Source: Austwickia sp. TVS 96-490-7B
GTDB lineage: Bacteria > Actinomycetota > Actinomycetes > Actinomycetales > Dermatophilaceae
Direction: 5' to 3'
Length of the DNA stretch: 64,000 bases
Assembly (NCBI RefSeq): GCF_019331795.1
Contig: NZ_JAHPZL010000008.1
Span: 1-64,000 of the forward strand
The translations under genes were made by a program, and so were the position numbers. The first letter of the stretch is position 1. Each line of letters starts with the position of its first letter. Shown piece by piece: positions 54,294 through 64,000 of this stretch. The notes beneath the pieces were generated by a model, which made no database searches, was not told the origin of the DNA, and was given only the letters and a program-made list of their open reading frames with translations.

Positions 54294-55579
54294 GCCTGCT
54301 CGTGAAAGGTGCCGACCTGCTCGGCCGTGGCCGTGCTGACCTGCTGGTACGGGATGGCAAGATCGAAGCTGTCGGTGCCGCACTGGACGTGCCCGCTGGG
54401 ACTGAGGTCATCGACGCTGACGGTCTGGTCGCATTGCCAGGTCTCGTTGACATCCACACCCATCTACGCGAACCCGGTCGGGAAGACGCCGAAACCATCG
54501 AGAGCGGCTCTCAGGCCGCGGCCGTCGGCGGATATACCGCGGTGATGGCGATGGCCAACACTGAACCTGTCACTGACACGGCGATTCTCGCGGAATGGGT
54601 GTGGGAACAAGGGCGTCGATGCGCCTACGCCGATGTCTACCCGATCGGCGCTGTGACCAAAGGATTGGCCGGTGAGCAGCTCGCTGAACTGGGGCTGATG
54701 CACCGCAGCCGTGCGCAGGTGTCGATGTTTTCCGACGACGGTAAATGCGTGCACGACCCGCAGGTGATGCGGCGGGCCCTCGAATACGTCAAGACCTTCG
54801 GTGGGGTCATCGCCCAACACGCCCAGGATCCCCGGTTGGCGCCGCACACTGCGTGCTGCCATGAAGGTCCGATCTCCGGGCGGCTGGGGCTGCCCGGGTG
54901 GCCTGCAGTGGCGGAAGAGACCATCATCGCTCGTGACGTCATGCTGGCCCGTCAGACCGGATCACGGTTGCACGTGTGCCACCTGTCCACGGCGGGGAGC
55001 GTGGAAATCGTGCGATGGGCGAAGTCGCAGGGGATTGACGTCACTGCCGAGGTCACCCCACACCATTTGATGTTGACCACTGATCTGGTGGCTAGTTACG
55101 ACTCGGTCTATAAGGTCAACCCGCCGCTACGTCCCGCTGAGGACGTCGAAGCGGTCCGGGCAGGGTTGGCCGATGGCACCATCGACGCCGTCGCCACCGA
55201 CCATGCCCCCCATGCCCTGAACGACAAACAGCATGATTTCCAGGTCGCAGCGTTTGGGATGGTGGGCTTGGAGACGGCCCTGGCCGTGGTGACCGAAACG
55301 ATGGTCCGTCCTGGCCGCATGACCTGGGAAGACGTCGCCTATGCCATGTCGGTGCGTCCGGCTGAGATTGCTCAACTGACTGATCACGGGCGTCCATTGG
55401 AACCGGGTGAACCTGCCAATATCACCCTGGTCGACCCGCAGGCAGAAATCACCGTTGACCGAGACGCTTCCCGGTCGTTGTCCCGCAACAACCCTTATCA
55501 CGGCCGTACTCTGCACGGCCGGGTCATGACTACCCTGCTGCGTGGCGTCCCGACCCTGTTGGAGGGCCGACTCCAGTGA
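54290..55579 (+). CDS. pyrC: Dihydroorotase
   Basis: Cyclises carbamoyl aspartate to dihydroorotate in a zinc-dependent amidohydrolase fold. Metal motif [13 protein letters not shown], later His ligands in [19 protein letters not shown] and the catalytic Asp in [13 protein letters not shown]. 429 residues, class I type. Overlaps both neighbours by four bases. Confidence 0.98.
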   Translation: MSLLVKGADLLGRGRADLLVRDGKIEAVGAALDVPAGTEVIDADGLVALPGLVDIHTHLREPGREDAETIESGSQAAAVGGYTAVMAMANTEPVTDTAILAEWVWEQGRRCAYADVYPIGAVTKGLAGEQLAELGLMHRSRAQVSMFSDDGKCVHDPQVMRRALEYVKTFGGVIAQHAQDPRLAPHTACCHEGPISGRLGLPGWPAVAEETIIARDVMLARQTGSRLHVCHLSTAGSVEIVRWAKSQGIDVTAEVTPHHLMLTTDLVASYDSVYKVNPPLRPAEDVEAVRAGLADGTIDAVATDHAPHALNDKQHDFQVAAFGMVGLETALAVVTETMVRPGRMTWEDVAYAMSVRPAEIAQLTDHGRPLEPGEPANITLVDPQAEITVDRDASRSLSRNNPYHGRTLHGRVMTTLLRGVPTLLEGRLQ

Positions 55580-56805
55580 CGACGATCCCCGCTCAGCGGA
55601 TCGTCCGGGGCCCGGCCGTCCTCGTTCTCGAGGACGGCCGGACTTTCACCGGACGTGCCTTCGGTGCCACCGGCACCACCCTCGGCGAAATCGTCTTCTG
55701 CACCGCGATGACCGGCTACCAGGAGACCCTCACCGACCCCAGCTACCACCGCCAGATCGTGGTGATGACCGCCCCACACATCGGCAACACCGGTATCAAT
55801 GATGAGGATCAGGAGAGCGAGGCCATCCAGGCTGCCGGGTTCGTCGTCCGTGACCCCGCCCCACGACCCAGCAACTGGCGCAGCCGTCGATCTCTCGAGG
55901 ACGACCTGCGTGACAGCCAGATCGTCGGGATCTGCGACATCGACACCCGCGCCTTAACCCGGCACTTACGTGACGCCGGGACGATGCGAGCCGGGATCTT
56001 CACGGGCGACGTCGCCCGCCGCCCCCTCACCGACCTGACCGCCGAGGTGCTGACCGTGCCTCGCATGTCCGGTGCTCGACTCGCCGAGCAGGTCAGCACC
56101 TCGCAGCCGTACGTCGTCCCCGCGGTCGGCGAATGTCGCGCCGTGGTCGCCGCGATCGATCTTGGCATCAAAGCGACCACGCCCCGCCAGCTCGCGGCAC
56201 GAGGCGTCGAAGTGCATGTCCTGCCCGCCGCGACGACATATCAGCAGTTGTGGACCATTCCCGGTGTCACCGCTGGCGCCGCCGCGCGCGCAGGAGGCCC
56301 TGACGGGGTCTTTTTCTCCAACGGACCAGGTGACCCCGCCACCGCCGATGACCAGGTCGCCCTGGTCCGAGCGGTCCTCGATGCGGGCATCCCAGGCTTC
56401 GGGATCTGCTTCGGTCACCAACTGATCGGGCGAGCCCTTGGCTTCACAACCTATAAATTGCCCTTCGGCCATCGAGGGATCAACCAGCCCGTCCTCGATC
56501 GCACCACCGGGCGAGTCGAGATCACGGCACAAAACCACGGATTCGCCGTGGACGCGCCTCTGGACGGGCCGGTCGCCGCTCCGAGCGACGCCGCGCACGG
56601 TACGACGTACGGTCGGGTCGAGGTCTCCCACATCGGCCTCAACGACCAGGTCGTCGAAGGACTGCGCTGCCTGGACATCCCGGCATTCTCCGTGCAATAC
56701 CACCCCGAAGCCGCCGCCGGTCCACACGATTCGACACACCTATTTGACCGGTTTATGCACCAGATGACTGATGGCACCACTACGACGTCCGAGGGGGAAG
56801 CCTGA
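55576..56805 (+). CDS. carA: Carbamoyl-phosphate synthase small subunit
   Basis: Glutaminase subunit that passes ammonia to CarB. N-terminal CPSase domain ([40 protein letters not shown]) and a C-terminal class I amidotransferase with nucleophile Cys in [16 protein letters not shown] and the His-Glu pair in [14 protein letters not shown] 55576 overlaps the pyrC stop (GTGA). 409 residues. The usual GICLGHQ is GICFGHQ here. Confidence 0.98.
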   Translation: MTTIPAQRIVRGPAVLVLEDGRTFTGRAFGATGTTLGEIVFCTAMTGYQETLTDPSYHRQIVVMTAPHIGNTGINDEDQESEAIQAAGFVVRDPAPRPSNWRSRRSLEDDLRDSQIVGICDIDTRALTRHLRDAGTMRAGIFTGDVARRPLTDLTAEVLTVPRMSGARLAEQVSTSQPYVVPAVGECRAVVAAIDLGIKATTPRQLAARGVEVHVLPAATTYQQLWTIPGVTAGAAARAGGPDGVFFSNGPGDPATADDQVALVRAVLDAGIPGFGICFGHQLIGRALGFTTYKLPFGHRGINQPVLDRTTGRVEITAQNHGFAVDAPLDGPVAAPSDAAHGTTYGRVEVSHIGLNDQVVEGLRCLDIPAFSVQYHPEAAAGPHDSTHLFDRFMHQMTDGTTTTSEGEA

Positions 56806-59800
56806 TGCCTCGAAGAGACGACATCACCAGCGTCCTCGTCATCGGCTCCGGACCGATCGTGATCGGCCAAGCCGCAGAATTTGACTACTCTGGCACCCAA
56901 GCCTGCCGGGTGTTGCGCGAGGAAGGCCTGCGCGTCATCCTCGTCAATTCCAACCCGGCAACGATCATGACCGACCCGGACATCGCCGACGCGACCTACG
57001 TCGAACCGATCACCCCGGCGGTCATCGAGACGATCATCGCCGCAGAACGCCCCGACGCCGTCCTAGCCACGCTCGGCGGACAGACCGCACTGAATGCGGC
57101 CATGGCACTGCACGAGAACGGCGTCCTCGACCGCTACAACTGCCCCCTGATCGGCGCGAATGTCGACGCCATCAAGCTCGGCGAAGACCGCGAAGCCTTC
57201 AAAGGCGTCGTGGAACGCTGCGGAGCCGAGTCCTGCCGCAGCCACATCTGCCACACCATGGAAGAGGTCTGGGCGGCCGCGGAGGATCTCGGCTATCCGC
57301 TGGTGGTGCGGCCGAGCTTCACCATGGGCGGGCTCGGCTCAGGATTCGCCTACACCCCAGAAGACTTGGCGCGCATTGCCGGTGCCGGCCTGCACGACAG
57401 CCCCACCAGTGAAGTCCTCCTCGAAGAATCGATCCTCGGCTGGAAAGAATACGAACTCGAGGTCATGCGCGACACCGCCGACAACGTCGTGGTCGTCTGC
57501 TCCATCGAAAACCTCGACCCCTGCGGGGTGCACACCGGTGACTCCATCACCGTCGCCCCAGCGATGACCCTCACCGACCGCGAATACCAGCGGTTACGTG
57601 ACATCGCCCTCGCTGTCATCCGCGAGGTTGGCGTCGACACCGGCGGCTGCAACATCCAGTTCGCCGTCGACCCCGCCACCGGCCGGATCATCGTCATCGA
57701 GATGAACCCCCGGGTCTCGCGCTCCTCAGCGCTGGCCTCCAAAGCAACCGGCTTCCCCATCGCCAAAATCGCTGCTCGCCTCGCTCTGGGCTACACCCTC
57801 AACGAGATCCCGAACGACATCACCGCACAAACCCCCGCCAGTTTTGAACCCACCCTGGACTATGTGGTCGTCAAGGTGCCGCGGTTCGCTTTCGAGAAGT
57901 TCCCCGCTGCCGATCCGACGCTGACCACCACCATGAAAAGCGTCGGCGAGGCTATGGCGATCGGCCGGAACTTCACCGAAGCCCTCCAAAAAGGGCTGCG
58001 CTCACAGGAACGGCCCGCCGGGTCATTCCATTGGCGGGGGCCACGACCCACCCCCGAGCAGGCGCAGTCGTACCTGCTGTCCGCGCAAACCCCCACCGAT
58101 GGGCGGATTGTGACGGTTCAGCAGGCATTGCGGGGCGGATGCACCGTCGAAGAGGTCCACGAGGCCACCGGGATTGATCCGTGGTTCCTCGACCAGATTG
58201 ATCTGCTCAACGACATCGCCGCGCAGATCCGAGAATGTGGCCGCAGCCTGCGCCACCTGGAAGCGGACACGCTGCGACTGGCTAAACGGCACGGATTTTC
58301 CGACGTCCAGATCGGGGAGTTGGTGGGGCTGTCCGAGGCGGTGGTCCGTGGGGTGCGTCAAGCGCTCGACATCCGTCCCGTGTTTAAAACCGTCGACACC
58401 TGCGCTGCCGAGTTTGAAGCACGTACGCCGTACCACTATTCGACGTACGACGAGGAGACCGAGGTGGCGCCGCGGGACCGACCCGCGGTGCTGATCCTAG
58501 GCTCTGGACCCAACCGGATCGGTCAGGGTGTGGAGTTTGACTACTCCTGTGTGCACGCGAGTTTCGCGCTGCGAGCGGCCGGATATGACACGGTGATGGT
58601 CAACTGCAACCCGGAAACAGTGTCCACCGACTACGACACCTCCAGCAGGTTGTATTTTGAGCCGCTGACCTTGGAAGACGTGCTGGAGGTCTACGAGGCG
58701 GAGAAAGCTGCGGGGCCGGTTGCTGGGGTGATCGTGCAACTCGGTGGGCAGACCCCGTTGGGTCTGGCGCACGCCTTGAAAGACGAAGGACTGCCAGTGG
58801 TGGGCACCTCACCGGAGGCCATCGACTTAGCTGAGGACCGAGGACAATTCGGTCGGGTTCTCGCCGAAGCGGGGTTGCCAGCGCCGCGACACGGGACAGC
58901 GTTCAGTGCGGCGCAGGCTGTGCACATCGCCCGGGACATTGGCTATCCCGTCTTGGTGCGGCCGTCGTATGTCCTCGGCGGACGTGGCATGCAGATCGTG
59001 TACGACGACGCGACCTTGCAGGCCTACGTCGACCGAGCGACCCAGGCATCGCCGGATCATCCGGTGCTGATCGACCGATTCCTCGACGACGCGATCGAGA
59101 TCGACGTCGACGTGTTGTATGACGGCGAGGACATGTATGTCGGCGGGATCATGGAACACATCGAAGAGGCCGGGATCCATTCAGGTGACTCGGCGTGCGT
59201 GTTGCCGCCAGTGACGTTGGGGCCGCGAGAACTGGACCGGGTGCGCCGATCCTGTCTGGCCCTAGCCCGCGGTTTGCGCGTGCAGGGACTCATGAATGTC
59301 CAATTCGCTCTGGCACAAGACGTCTTGCACGTCTTGGAGGCGAACCCACGGGCCTCCCGGACCGTACCTTTCGTGGCGAAAGCCACCGGTGTGCCGCTGG
59401 CCAAAGCGGCAGCGCGGGTGATGCTCGGGGCGAGCATTGCGCAGTTGCGTATCGAAGGCATGCTGCCATCACGAGGTGACGGTGGGGCCATGCCAGTCGA
59501 CGCGCCAGTGTCAGTCAAGGAAGCGATTCTGCCGTTCAAGCGATTCCGCACCGAGCAGGGACGGTTGGTGGACTCCGTCCTCGGTCCGGAGATGCGTTCC
59601 ACCGGTGAAGTGATGGGTATTGACCGCACCTTCGGCGCGGCATTCGCCAAAACTCAGATGGGAGCGCTGTGGGGTTTGCCTACGGCAGGACGGATTTTCG
59701 TCTCAGTCGCCAACCGCGACAAACGGGCGATGATCTTCCCAGTAAAAAGACTCGCCGACTTGGGTTTTGAGTTGTTGTCCACTGCTGGCACCCATGACGT

Positions 59801-60185
59801 GCTGCGTCGTAACGGCATCGACTCCCGCGTGGTGCGCAAACACAGCGAAGGGCCTGGCCCGGATGGGGAACGCACGATCGTGGACCTGATCGAAGCAGGC
59901 GAGGTCGACATGATCGTCAATACCCCCGGAGGGGGCGACGCTCGCCGAGACGGCTATGCCATCCGCACTGCGGCGACTGGTATGGACCGACCCATCATCA
60001 CGACAGTCCAGCAATTGGGCGCTGCTGTGCATGGAATCGAATCGGTCCTGGCCCATCCAGTGCAGGTGCGCTCGCTGCAAGAACACGCCGCCGGGGTGGA
60101 CTTGAGCGGTGCCCCGGGGGCAGCGGCCACGGACGCCGTACCAGCTGAGACAGGTCCGCGGTCATCAGGAGGGGAACATGGATGA
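56805..60185 (+). CDS. carB: Carbamoyl-phosphate synthase large subunit
   Basis: Makes carbamoyl phosphate from bicarbonate, ammonia and two ATP, feeding pyrimidines and arginine. The 1126-residue protein shows the duplicated ATP-grasp halves, each opening with a GSGPxxIGQ motif ([34 protein letters not shown]), plus the oligomerisation domain between and the MGS-type allosteric domain at the end ([34 protein letters not shown]). A 40-residue Ala/Gly-rich tail follows. ATG overlaps the carA stop (TGATG); its own stop overlaps pyrK by eight bases. Confidence 0.98.
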   Translation: MPRRDDITSVLVIGSGPIVIGQAAEFDYSGTQACRVLREEGLRVILVNSNPATIMTDPDIADATYVEPITPAVIETIIAAERPDAVLATLGGQTALNAAMALHENGVLDRYNCPLIGANVDAIKLGEDREAFKGVVERCGAESCRSHICHTMEEVWAAAEDLGYPLVVRPSFTMGGLGSGFAYTPEDLARIAGAGLHDSPTSEVLLEESILGWKEYELEVMRDTADNVVVVCSIENLDPCGVHTGDSITVAPAMTLTDREYQRLRDIALAVIREVGVDTGGCNIQFAVDPATGRIIVIEMNPRVSRSSALASKATGFPIAKIAARLALGYTLNEIPNDITAQTPASFEPTLDYVVVKVPRFAFEKFPAADPTLTTTMKSVGEAMAIGRNFTEALQKGLRSQERPAGSFHWRGPRPTPEQAQSYLLSAQTPTDGRIVTVQQALRGGCTVEEVHEATGIDPWFLDQIDLLNDIAAQIRECGRSLRHLEADTLRLAKRHGFSDVQIGELVGLSEAVVRGVRQALDIRPVFKTVDTCAAEFEARTPYHYSTYDEETEVAPRDRPAVLILGSGPNRIGQGVEFDYSCVHASFALRAAGYDTVMVNCNPETVSTDYDTSSRLYFEPLTLEDVLEVYEAEKAAGPVAGVIVQLGGQTPLGLAHALKDEGLPVVGTSPEAIDLAEDRGQFGRVLAEAGLPAPRHGTAFSAAQAVHIARDIGYPVLVRPSYVLGGRGMQIVYDDATLQAYVDRATQASPDHPVLIDRFLDDAIEIDVDVLYDGEDMYVGGIMEHIEEAGIHSGDSACVLPPVTLGPRELDRVRRSCLALARGLRVQGLMNVQFALAQDVLHVLEANPRASRTVPFVAKATGVPLAKAAARVMLGASIAQLRIEGMLPSRGDGGAMPVDAPVSVKEAILPFKRFRTEQGRLVDSVLGPEMRSTGEVMGIDRTFGAAFAKTQMGALWGLPTAGRIFVSVANRDKRAMIFPVKRLADLGFELLSTAGTHDVLRRNGIDSRVVRKHSEGPGPDGERTIVDLIEAGEVDMIVNTPGGGDARRDGYAIRTAATGMDRPIITTVQQLGAAVHGIESVLAHPVQVRSLQEHAAGVDLSGAPGAAATDAVPAETGPRSSGGEHG

Positions 60186-61077
60186 GATCACCCGGATCCG
60201 GGAAGCTGGGATCGCACAGCAACCGGCCCGATTGGCCGATCACACCGTGGTAGGGGACTACCACCAGCTCACCTTTGAGGTCGAGCACATCGCTGAGATG
60301 GCCCGACCAGGACAGTTCGTCACCGTGACTGTGGGTGGGGAGATGTCCGGCGCGTTATTACGACGGTCCTTCTCGATCAGTTCGGCCACCCCTGGTGACG
60401 GAAACACCCCGGGGCGAGTGGGCCTCGTCGTCTCCGCGCGCGGCCAAGGCACCCACTGGCTGGTGTCGTTGACGCCAGGCGCCGAGGTGGACATGGTCGG
60501 CCCGTCGGGACGGCCCTTCCCGCTGCCCACCTCGCCGGTGCCCTGCATCCTGGTTGGCGGAGGCTATGGCAGTGCACCCCTGTTCTGGCTCGCGCAGGTC
60601 CTCCAAGAACGAGACTGCCCACCAGCGATGATTCTCGGTGCCGCCACCCGGGATCGGTTGTACGGGGTGACCCGAGCCGCTGACGTCACGGACCAGGTCA
60701 CTGTCACCACCGACGACGGCTCCCTGGGGGTGAAAGGGTGGGTCAGTGACGTCCTCGCCGATGTCGTTGACCGGACCGGGGCCGGAGCCATTTACGCCTG
60801 CGGCCCGATGCCCATGCTGCGCTCAGTCAGCGAGATCGCTGCAGCGACTGGCGCGATCGCCCAGGTCGCGGTGGAGGAAGCGATGGCCTGTGGAATCGGA
60901 GTGTGCATGACCTGCGTGATGCCGGTTGAGGGCCGTGATGGCGCGACCCGGATGGTCCGCTCCTGCGTGGAGGGGCCGACTTTCCGGGGCGACCGGGTCC
61001 GCTGGGACGCCTTTGACGACGGACGCTGTCATGTCCCACCGGATGCGGTGGGCGCACCACGGGCGGGAGGTCACTGA
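60178..61077 (+). CDS. pyrK: Dihydroorotate dehydrogenase electron-transfer subunit
   Basis: FAD and 2Fe-2S protein that passes electrons from PyrD to NAD. FAD motif RRSFSISSA, nucleotide motif [11 protein letters not shown] and [10 protein letters not shown], and the cysteine cluster [12 protein letters not shown] plus a later Cys (MVRSC) for 2Fe-2S. 299 residues. ATG 60178 follows AGGAGG and overlaps the carB stop (ATGGATGA). Its presence next to pyrD marks a class 1B, NAD-linked enzyme. Confidence 0.96.
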   Translation: MDEITRIREAGIAQQPARLADHTVVGDYHQLTFEVEHIAEMARPGQFVTVTVGGEMSGALLRRSFSISSATPGDGNTPGRVGLVVSARGQGTHWLVSLTPGAEVDMVGPSGRPFPLPTSPVPCILVGGGYGSAPLFWLAQVLQERDCPPAMILGAATRDRLYGVTRAADVTDQVTVTTDDGSLGVKGWVSDVLADVVDRTGAGAIYACGPMPMLRSVSEIAAATGAIAQVAVEEAMACGIGVCMTCVMPVEGRDGATRMVRSCVEGPTFRGDRVRWDAFDDGRCHVPPDAVGAPRAGGH

Positions 61078-62054
61078 TGTCCACGGCGACACCCGCACAG
61101 ATCGACACCACCGTTGACCTGGGCGGCCAGGTGTCTCTGCCCAATCCGGTGCTGACCGCGTCCGGGTGTGCAGCCAATGGACGAGAACTGCACCGGTTCT
61201 TCGACATTTCTCGTTTGGGGGCGTTCACCACGAAGACGGTGATGATGCGACCTCGATCCGGTCGAGGTACCCCCCGGATGGCGGAGACCCCGTCGGGGAT
61301 GCTCAATTCCATCGGGCTGCAGGGTCCGGGGATTGACTCGTTCCTGAGGCATGACCTCCCGTGGCTGAAAACGGTCCAAGCACGGGTGCTGGTATCGATC
61401 GCTGGCAATGATCCTCGGGAGTTCGCTGATGTCGCCCGCATGGTGCGCAACAGCGACGATTTCGATACCTGCGTTGGGGTGGAGGTCAACATCTCCTGCC
61501 CCAACGTCGCCAATCGGGGGTTGGTCTTTTCCTGCGACCCAGAGTCCACTGCTGAGGTGCTGCGGGAGGTGCGTTCCGAACTGCCCCCAGATGTCCCGGT
61601 ACTGGCAAAACTCAGCCCGGATGTCACTGACCTAGTGGCTATTGCCAGGGCTGCCATCCAGGCTGGCGCGAGCGGGTTGACCATGATTAATACCTTGTTG
61701 GGCCTAGAGATCGACACCGACCGGTTGCGCCCTCACTTGGCGGGGATCACCGGGGGACTGTCAGGTCCGGCAATCCGCCCGGTTGCGGTGCGTGCGGTCT
61801 TTCAGGTGCACGCTGCGATGCGGGACGGTCGACTGCCCCAGGTTCCCATCATTGGTGTCGGCGGGATCCGCACCGGTTTAGACGCTGTGCAATTCCTCGC
61901 GGCCGGAGCCAGCGCCGTCCAGGTCGGGACCGCCACCTTCCACGACCCTCAGGCGCCGGTGCGGGTGTTGACCGAGTTGATGGACGCGGCGACAGACCGC
62001 GGTTTCACCTCGTTGTCTCACCTGGTCGGCATTGCCCATGACCGAATGGTCTGA
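61077..62054 (+). CDS. pyrD: Dihydroorotate dehydrogenase, class 1B catalytic subunit
   Basis: Oxidises dihydroorotate to orotate with FMN. The motif VEVNISCPNV is seen; class 1 enzymes use a cysteine as catalytic base in the neighbouring loop (here VFSC is a candidate). MINTLLGLEID and GVGGIRTGLDAVQFLAAGASAVQVGTA are the FMN-phosphate sites. 325 residues, no membrane-binding N-terminal helices, so soluble and not quinone-linked. Starts by TGATG overlap with pyrK. A hairpin follows the stop. Confidence 0.97.
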   Translation: MSTATPAQIDTTVDLGGQVSLPNPVLTASGCAANGRELHRFFDISRLGAFTTKTVMMRPRSGRGTPRMAETPSGMLNSIGLQGPGIDSFLRHDLPWLKTVQARVLVSIAGNDPREFADVARMVRNSDDFDTCVGVEVNISCPNVANRGLVFSCDPESTAEVLREVRSELPPDVPVLAKLSPDVTDLVAIARAAIQAGASGLTMINTLLGLEIDTDRLRPHLAGITGGLSGPAIRPVAVRAVFQVHAAMRDGRLPQVPIIGVGGIRTGLDAVQFLAAGASAVQVGTATFHDPQAPVRVLTELMDAATDRGFTSLSHLVGIAHDRMV

Positions 62055-62064
62055 GAAGTCCACC

Positions 62065-62098
62065 GCTGGTGACGGCGCAGCATCGCGTCGTCACCAGC
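62065..62098 (+). terminator. Hairpin between pyrD and pyrF
   Basis: 10-bp stem GCTGGTGACG (62065-62074) with 62089-62098, 14-base loop, 10 bases after the pyrD stop; no T-run. Confidence 0.5.
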
Positions 62099-62185
62099 AC
62101 CGTCGTACGGACGACGACGTCCGATCACACTCGTTGATCGACGCCTGCCCCGGGTGATCTGGTGGGGCGTCAGGAAAGGAATGTC

Positions 62186-63094
62186 ATGACTTGTCCGTCC
62201 GGTTCCGTCGAGGCCGTCGCGGAGGGGAGTGCGAGCGCTGGTGCGCCTTTCGGGGTGCGTTTGCAGCGGGCGATGCGCCGCTGGGGGCCAGTGTGCGCGG
62301 GAATTGACCCGCATCCTGCGCTGGTGGACTCCTGGGGGCTGCCGTATGACCTGTCCGGACTGGAGCGGTTCTCGATGACCTGTGTGGAGGCTTTTGCCGG
62401 TCAGGTGGCAGCGGTGAAACCTCAGTCAGCTTTTTTCGAGGTCTTCGGGTCCCCAGGGGTGGCGCTGTTGGAACGGGTGGTCACTGATCTCCAGCGGGAG
62501 GGCACCCAGGTGATCGTGGATGTGAAACGCGGCGACATCGGATCCACGATGCAGGCGTACGCCGAGGCGTTCTTGGGGGCGCAGGCGCCGTGTCGCCCGG
62601 ATGCGATCACGCTGAGCCCGTATCTGGGCTACGGGTCGTTACGTCCGGCGGTGGACCTGGCCCTGCAGACCGGGGCTGGGGTGTTTGTGCTGGCGCTGAC
62701 CTCTAACCCGGAGGGGAAGCTGGTACAGCATGCCGAGCTGGACGGGACTAGCGTGGCTGGCCATGTCGTGACGGGGGTAGGTGCCGACAATGCCTCCGCT
62801 GGCGGGCGAGGCGAGTGGGGGAGTGTGGGCATGGTCGTCGGCGCCACGGTGGGCGATGCTGTCGCCGACCTGGGGCTGGATCTGGCGGCGGCTAACGCCC
62901 CCTTGTTGGCGCCTGGGTTGGGTGCCCAGGGAGCGACTGCGGATGATCTCCGCAGGGTTTTTGGGGCGGCATTGCCCCGAGTTTTGGCGTCCAGCAGCCG
63001 AGAAATCCTCTCTGCCGGGCCAGATGTCGTCTCGCTGCGCGAGCGCGCCAGGGTCGTCGCGGACTCGGTTCGAGCATTGGTGGAGGGGGCATGA
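62186..63094 (+). CDS. pyrF: Orotidine 5'-phosphate decarboxylase, type 2
   Basis: Forms UMP from OMP, the last pathway step. The type 2 active-site signature is IVDVKRGDIGSTMQAYAEA (Asp-Lys-Asp triad region); CAGIDPHP and LAPGLGAQGAT are the substrate and phosphate loops. 302 residues with a 25-residue Ser/Ala-rich lead. ATG 62186 follows AGGAAAGGA; an in-frame GTG 24 bases earlier is less likely. Separated from pyrD by 131 bases and a hairpin, so it may have its own promoter. Confidence 0.96.
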   Translation: MTCPSGSVEAVAEGSASAGAPFGVRLQRAMRRWGPVCAGIDPHPALVDSWGLPYDLSGLERFSMTCVEAFAGQVAAVKPQSAFFEVFGSPGVALLERVVTDLQREGTQVIVDVKRGDIGSTMQAYAEAFLGAQAPCRPDAITLSPYLGYGSLRPAVDLALQTGAGVFVLALTSNPEGKLVQHAELDGTSVAGHVVTGVGADNASAGGRGEWGSVGMVVGATVGDAVADLGLDLAAANAPLLAPGLGAQGATADDLRRVFGAALPRVLASSSREILSAGPDVVSLRERARVVADSVRALVEGA

Positions 63095-63456
63095 CCGAGG
63101 TCGGCGGTGCCTCTCGGGGCGGGGATACGGCGTCTCACGATGATGATCCGTTGAAGGAGCTGAGTGCTATTCGGGACAGTATTGATAATATTGATGCGGC
63201 GTTGATCCATCTCCTCGCTGAACGATTTAAATGCACGCAAAAAGTCGGCAGATTGAAGGCTAAACATGGTCTGCCGCCTGCGGACCCGGAGCGGGAAGCG
63301 ACGCAGATCGCGCGGCTTCGAGCCCTCGCTGAGCAATCTCATTTGGACCCAGCTTTCGCCGAGAAATTCCTTACTTTCATCATTGATGAAGTCATTCATC
63401 ACCATCAGGCGATCGCTGCCGGCAGAGAAGCTGACAGCGGCAACTTGACGTCATGA
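63091..63456 (+). CDS. Chorismate mutase, AroQ class
   Basis: Converts chorismate to prephenate for Phe and Tyr. The 121-residue all-helical domain has LKELSAIRDSIDNIDAALIHLLAERF, the catalytic Arg/Lys pattern KVGRLKAKHGLPPADPEREATQIARL and a final long helix. This is the small intracellular actinobacterial type, whose activity may depend on DAHP synthase. ATGA overlap with pyrF implies co-expression with pyrimidine synthesis, away from the aro genes at 31-35 kb. Confidence 0.92.
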   Translation: MTEVGGASRGGDTASHDDDPLKELSAIRDSIDNIDAALIHLLAERFKCTQKVGRLKAKHGLPPADPEREATQIARLRALAEQSHLDPAFAEKFLTFIIDEVIHHHQAIAAGREADSGNLTS

Positions 63457-63563
63457 TGAGGGGTTTCGTCGGGGCTTCTTCGGTGGGGTTCTCCCTGGTG
63501 GGCTCTGGGACGCCGGTCAGCCTCAGCACATGACAACTTGGGCGTCTGACCAGGCGTGCCCCG

Positions 63564-63592
63564 TTGCACCTGACCGGCGCTTTCGCTAGGTT
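63564..63592 (+). promoter_or_regulatory. mihF promoter
   Basis: TTGCAC (63564-63569), 17-base spacer, TAGGTT (63587-63592). The best -35/-10 pair in the window. Transcription would begin near 63599. Confidence 0.65.
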
Positions 63593-63603
63593 CAACCCTG
63601 GGC

Positions 63604-63714
63604 ATGGCGAAAAACCCCCGGTCGGAGCCCCTGCGGCGCCCCCGTGGAGCCATCCCGCCTTCTGACAACTGGCAGCATCTTGCGAGGAGAATCCCGTGGC
63701 TCTACCCCAGCTGA
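63604..63714 (+). CDS. Possible upstream ORF overlapping the mihF start
   Basis: A 36-codon frame (MAKNPRSEPLRRPRGAIPPS...), ATG about five bases after the predicted transcription start, so leaderless, and stop 19 bases inside mihF. Basic and proline-rich. It would put ribosomes across the mihF Shine-Dalgarno. May be chance; no homologue known to me. Confidence 0.3.
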   Translation: MAKNPRSEPLRRPRGAIPPSDNWQHLARRIPWLYPS

Positions 63715-64000
63715 CCCCCGAGCAGCGCGCGGAAGCACTCGAGAAGGCCGCGGCCGCGCGCCGTGAGCGGGCCGCCGTGAAGAACCGCTTGAAGAACGCT
63801 CAGGGCTCCCTCGCCGACGTGGTCAAGGAAGGCAAGACCAACGACGTCATCGGCAAGATGAAGGTGTCTTCCCTGCTGGAGTCCATGCCGGGTGTTGGCC
63901 GGGTCCGGGCTCGCCAGATCATGGAAGAGATCGGCATCTCGGAGACTCGCCGCGTGCGGGGCCTCGGCGCCAACCAGGTCGCGGCGCTGCTCGAGCGCTT
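63696..64000 (+). CDS. mihF: Integration host factor, actinobacterial type (3' partial)
   Basis: Nucleoid-associated protein essential in mycobacteria, binding DNA through a helix-two-turn-helix fold. The visible 101 codons read LTPEQRAEALEKAAAARRERAAVKNRLK, then VIGKMKVSSLLESMPGVGRVRARQIMEEIGI and VRGLGANQVAALLERF, the conserved S13-like H2TH region. Start is GTG 63696 with GAGGAGA upstream. The gene runs off the window only a few codons before its expected end. In actinomycetes it typically follows pyrF and precedes gmk, as the context here suggests. Confidence 0.95.
   Translation, partial: MALPQLTPEQRAEALEKAAAARRERAAVKNRLKNAQGSLADVVKEGKTNDVIGKMKVSSLLESMPGVGRVRARQIMEEIGISETRRVRGLGANQVAALLER

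Overview
The window is a high-GC bacterial chromosome segment from an actinomycete (Actinomycetota). The evidence is the gene order alaS-ruvX-mltG-aroE-aroC-aroK/B ... efp-nusB ... pyrR-pyrB-pyrC-carA-carB, frequent GTG starts, ATGA/TGATG gene overlaps, many hairpin terminators without a T-run, a PhoX-type phosphatase and, at the right edge, an actinobacterial integration host factor (mIHF). Pyruvate formate-lyase with its activase, plus an NAD-type dihydroorotate dehydrogenase (PyrD with PyrK), point to a facultatively anaerobic, fermentative lifestyle. Genus and family cannot be fixed from the sequence alone.

Layout. 1-14.1 kb: NUDIX hydrolase (5' cut), SEC-C protein, PhoX phosphatase, aspS, HAD phosphatase, unknown lipoprotein, membrane glycosyltransferase, a YceH-methyltransferase fusion, an MMPL exporter (minus strand) and rarA. 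14.1-27 kb: two complete peptide ABC transporter operons facing each other, a locally AT-richer block between rarA and alaS. 27-35.2 kb: housekeeping operon alaS-ruvX-mltG-aroE-aroC-aroKB (the last a kinase/synthase fusion). 35.3-38.9 kb: a two-gene ABC exporter and an orphan peptide-binding lipoprotein. 39.1-40.1 kb: efp-nusB.

40.3-46.9 kb holds the most unusual locus. On the plus strand a trypsin-like protease carries nine tandem hexapeptides of the form xLxxD(T/S) plus two degenerate flanking units (residues 319-372). Its gene overlaps, by ATGA, a gene for an MvdD-like ATP-grasp ligase, the enzyme class that makes side-chain ester or amide crosslinks in graspetide RiPPs. Convergent to it, on the minus strand, is an operon of a 53-residue acidic peptide, an ECF sigma factor, a 165-residue protein with a possible C-terminal beta-sandwich, and a TPR-CHAT caspase-like protease. 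The tails of the ATP-grasp and CHAT genes overlap by 113 bp. I propose a protease/crosslinking/caspase-like response module whose crosslink substrate may be the protease's own repeat array; this is inference.

47-52.1 kb: pgi, pflA and pflB (minus strand). 52.7-63.5 kb: the pyrimidine operon pyrR-pyrB-pyrC-carA-carB-pyrK-pyrD, then pyrF and a chorismate mutase, with a PyrR-binding-loop match just before the pyrR ribosome binding site. 63.6 kb to the end: mihF (3' cut) behind a good promoter and a possible upstream ORF. No tRNA, rRNA, CRISPR array or insertion sequence was seen.
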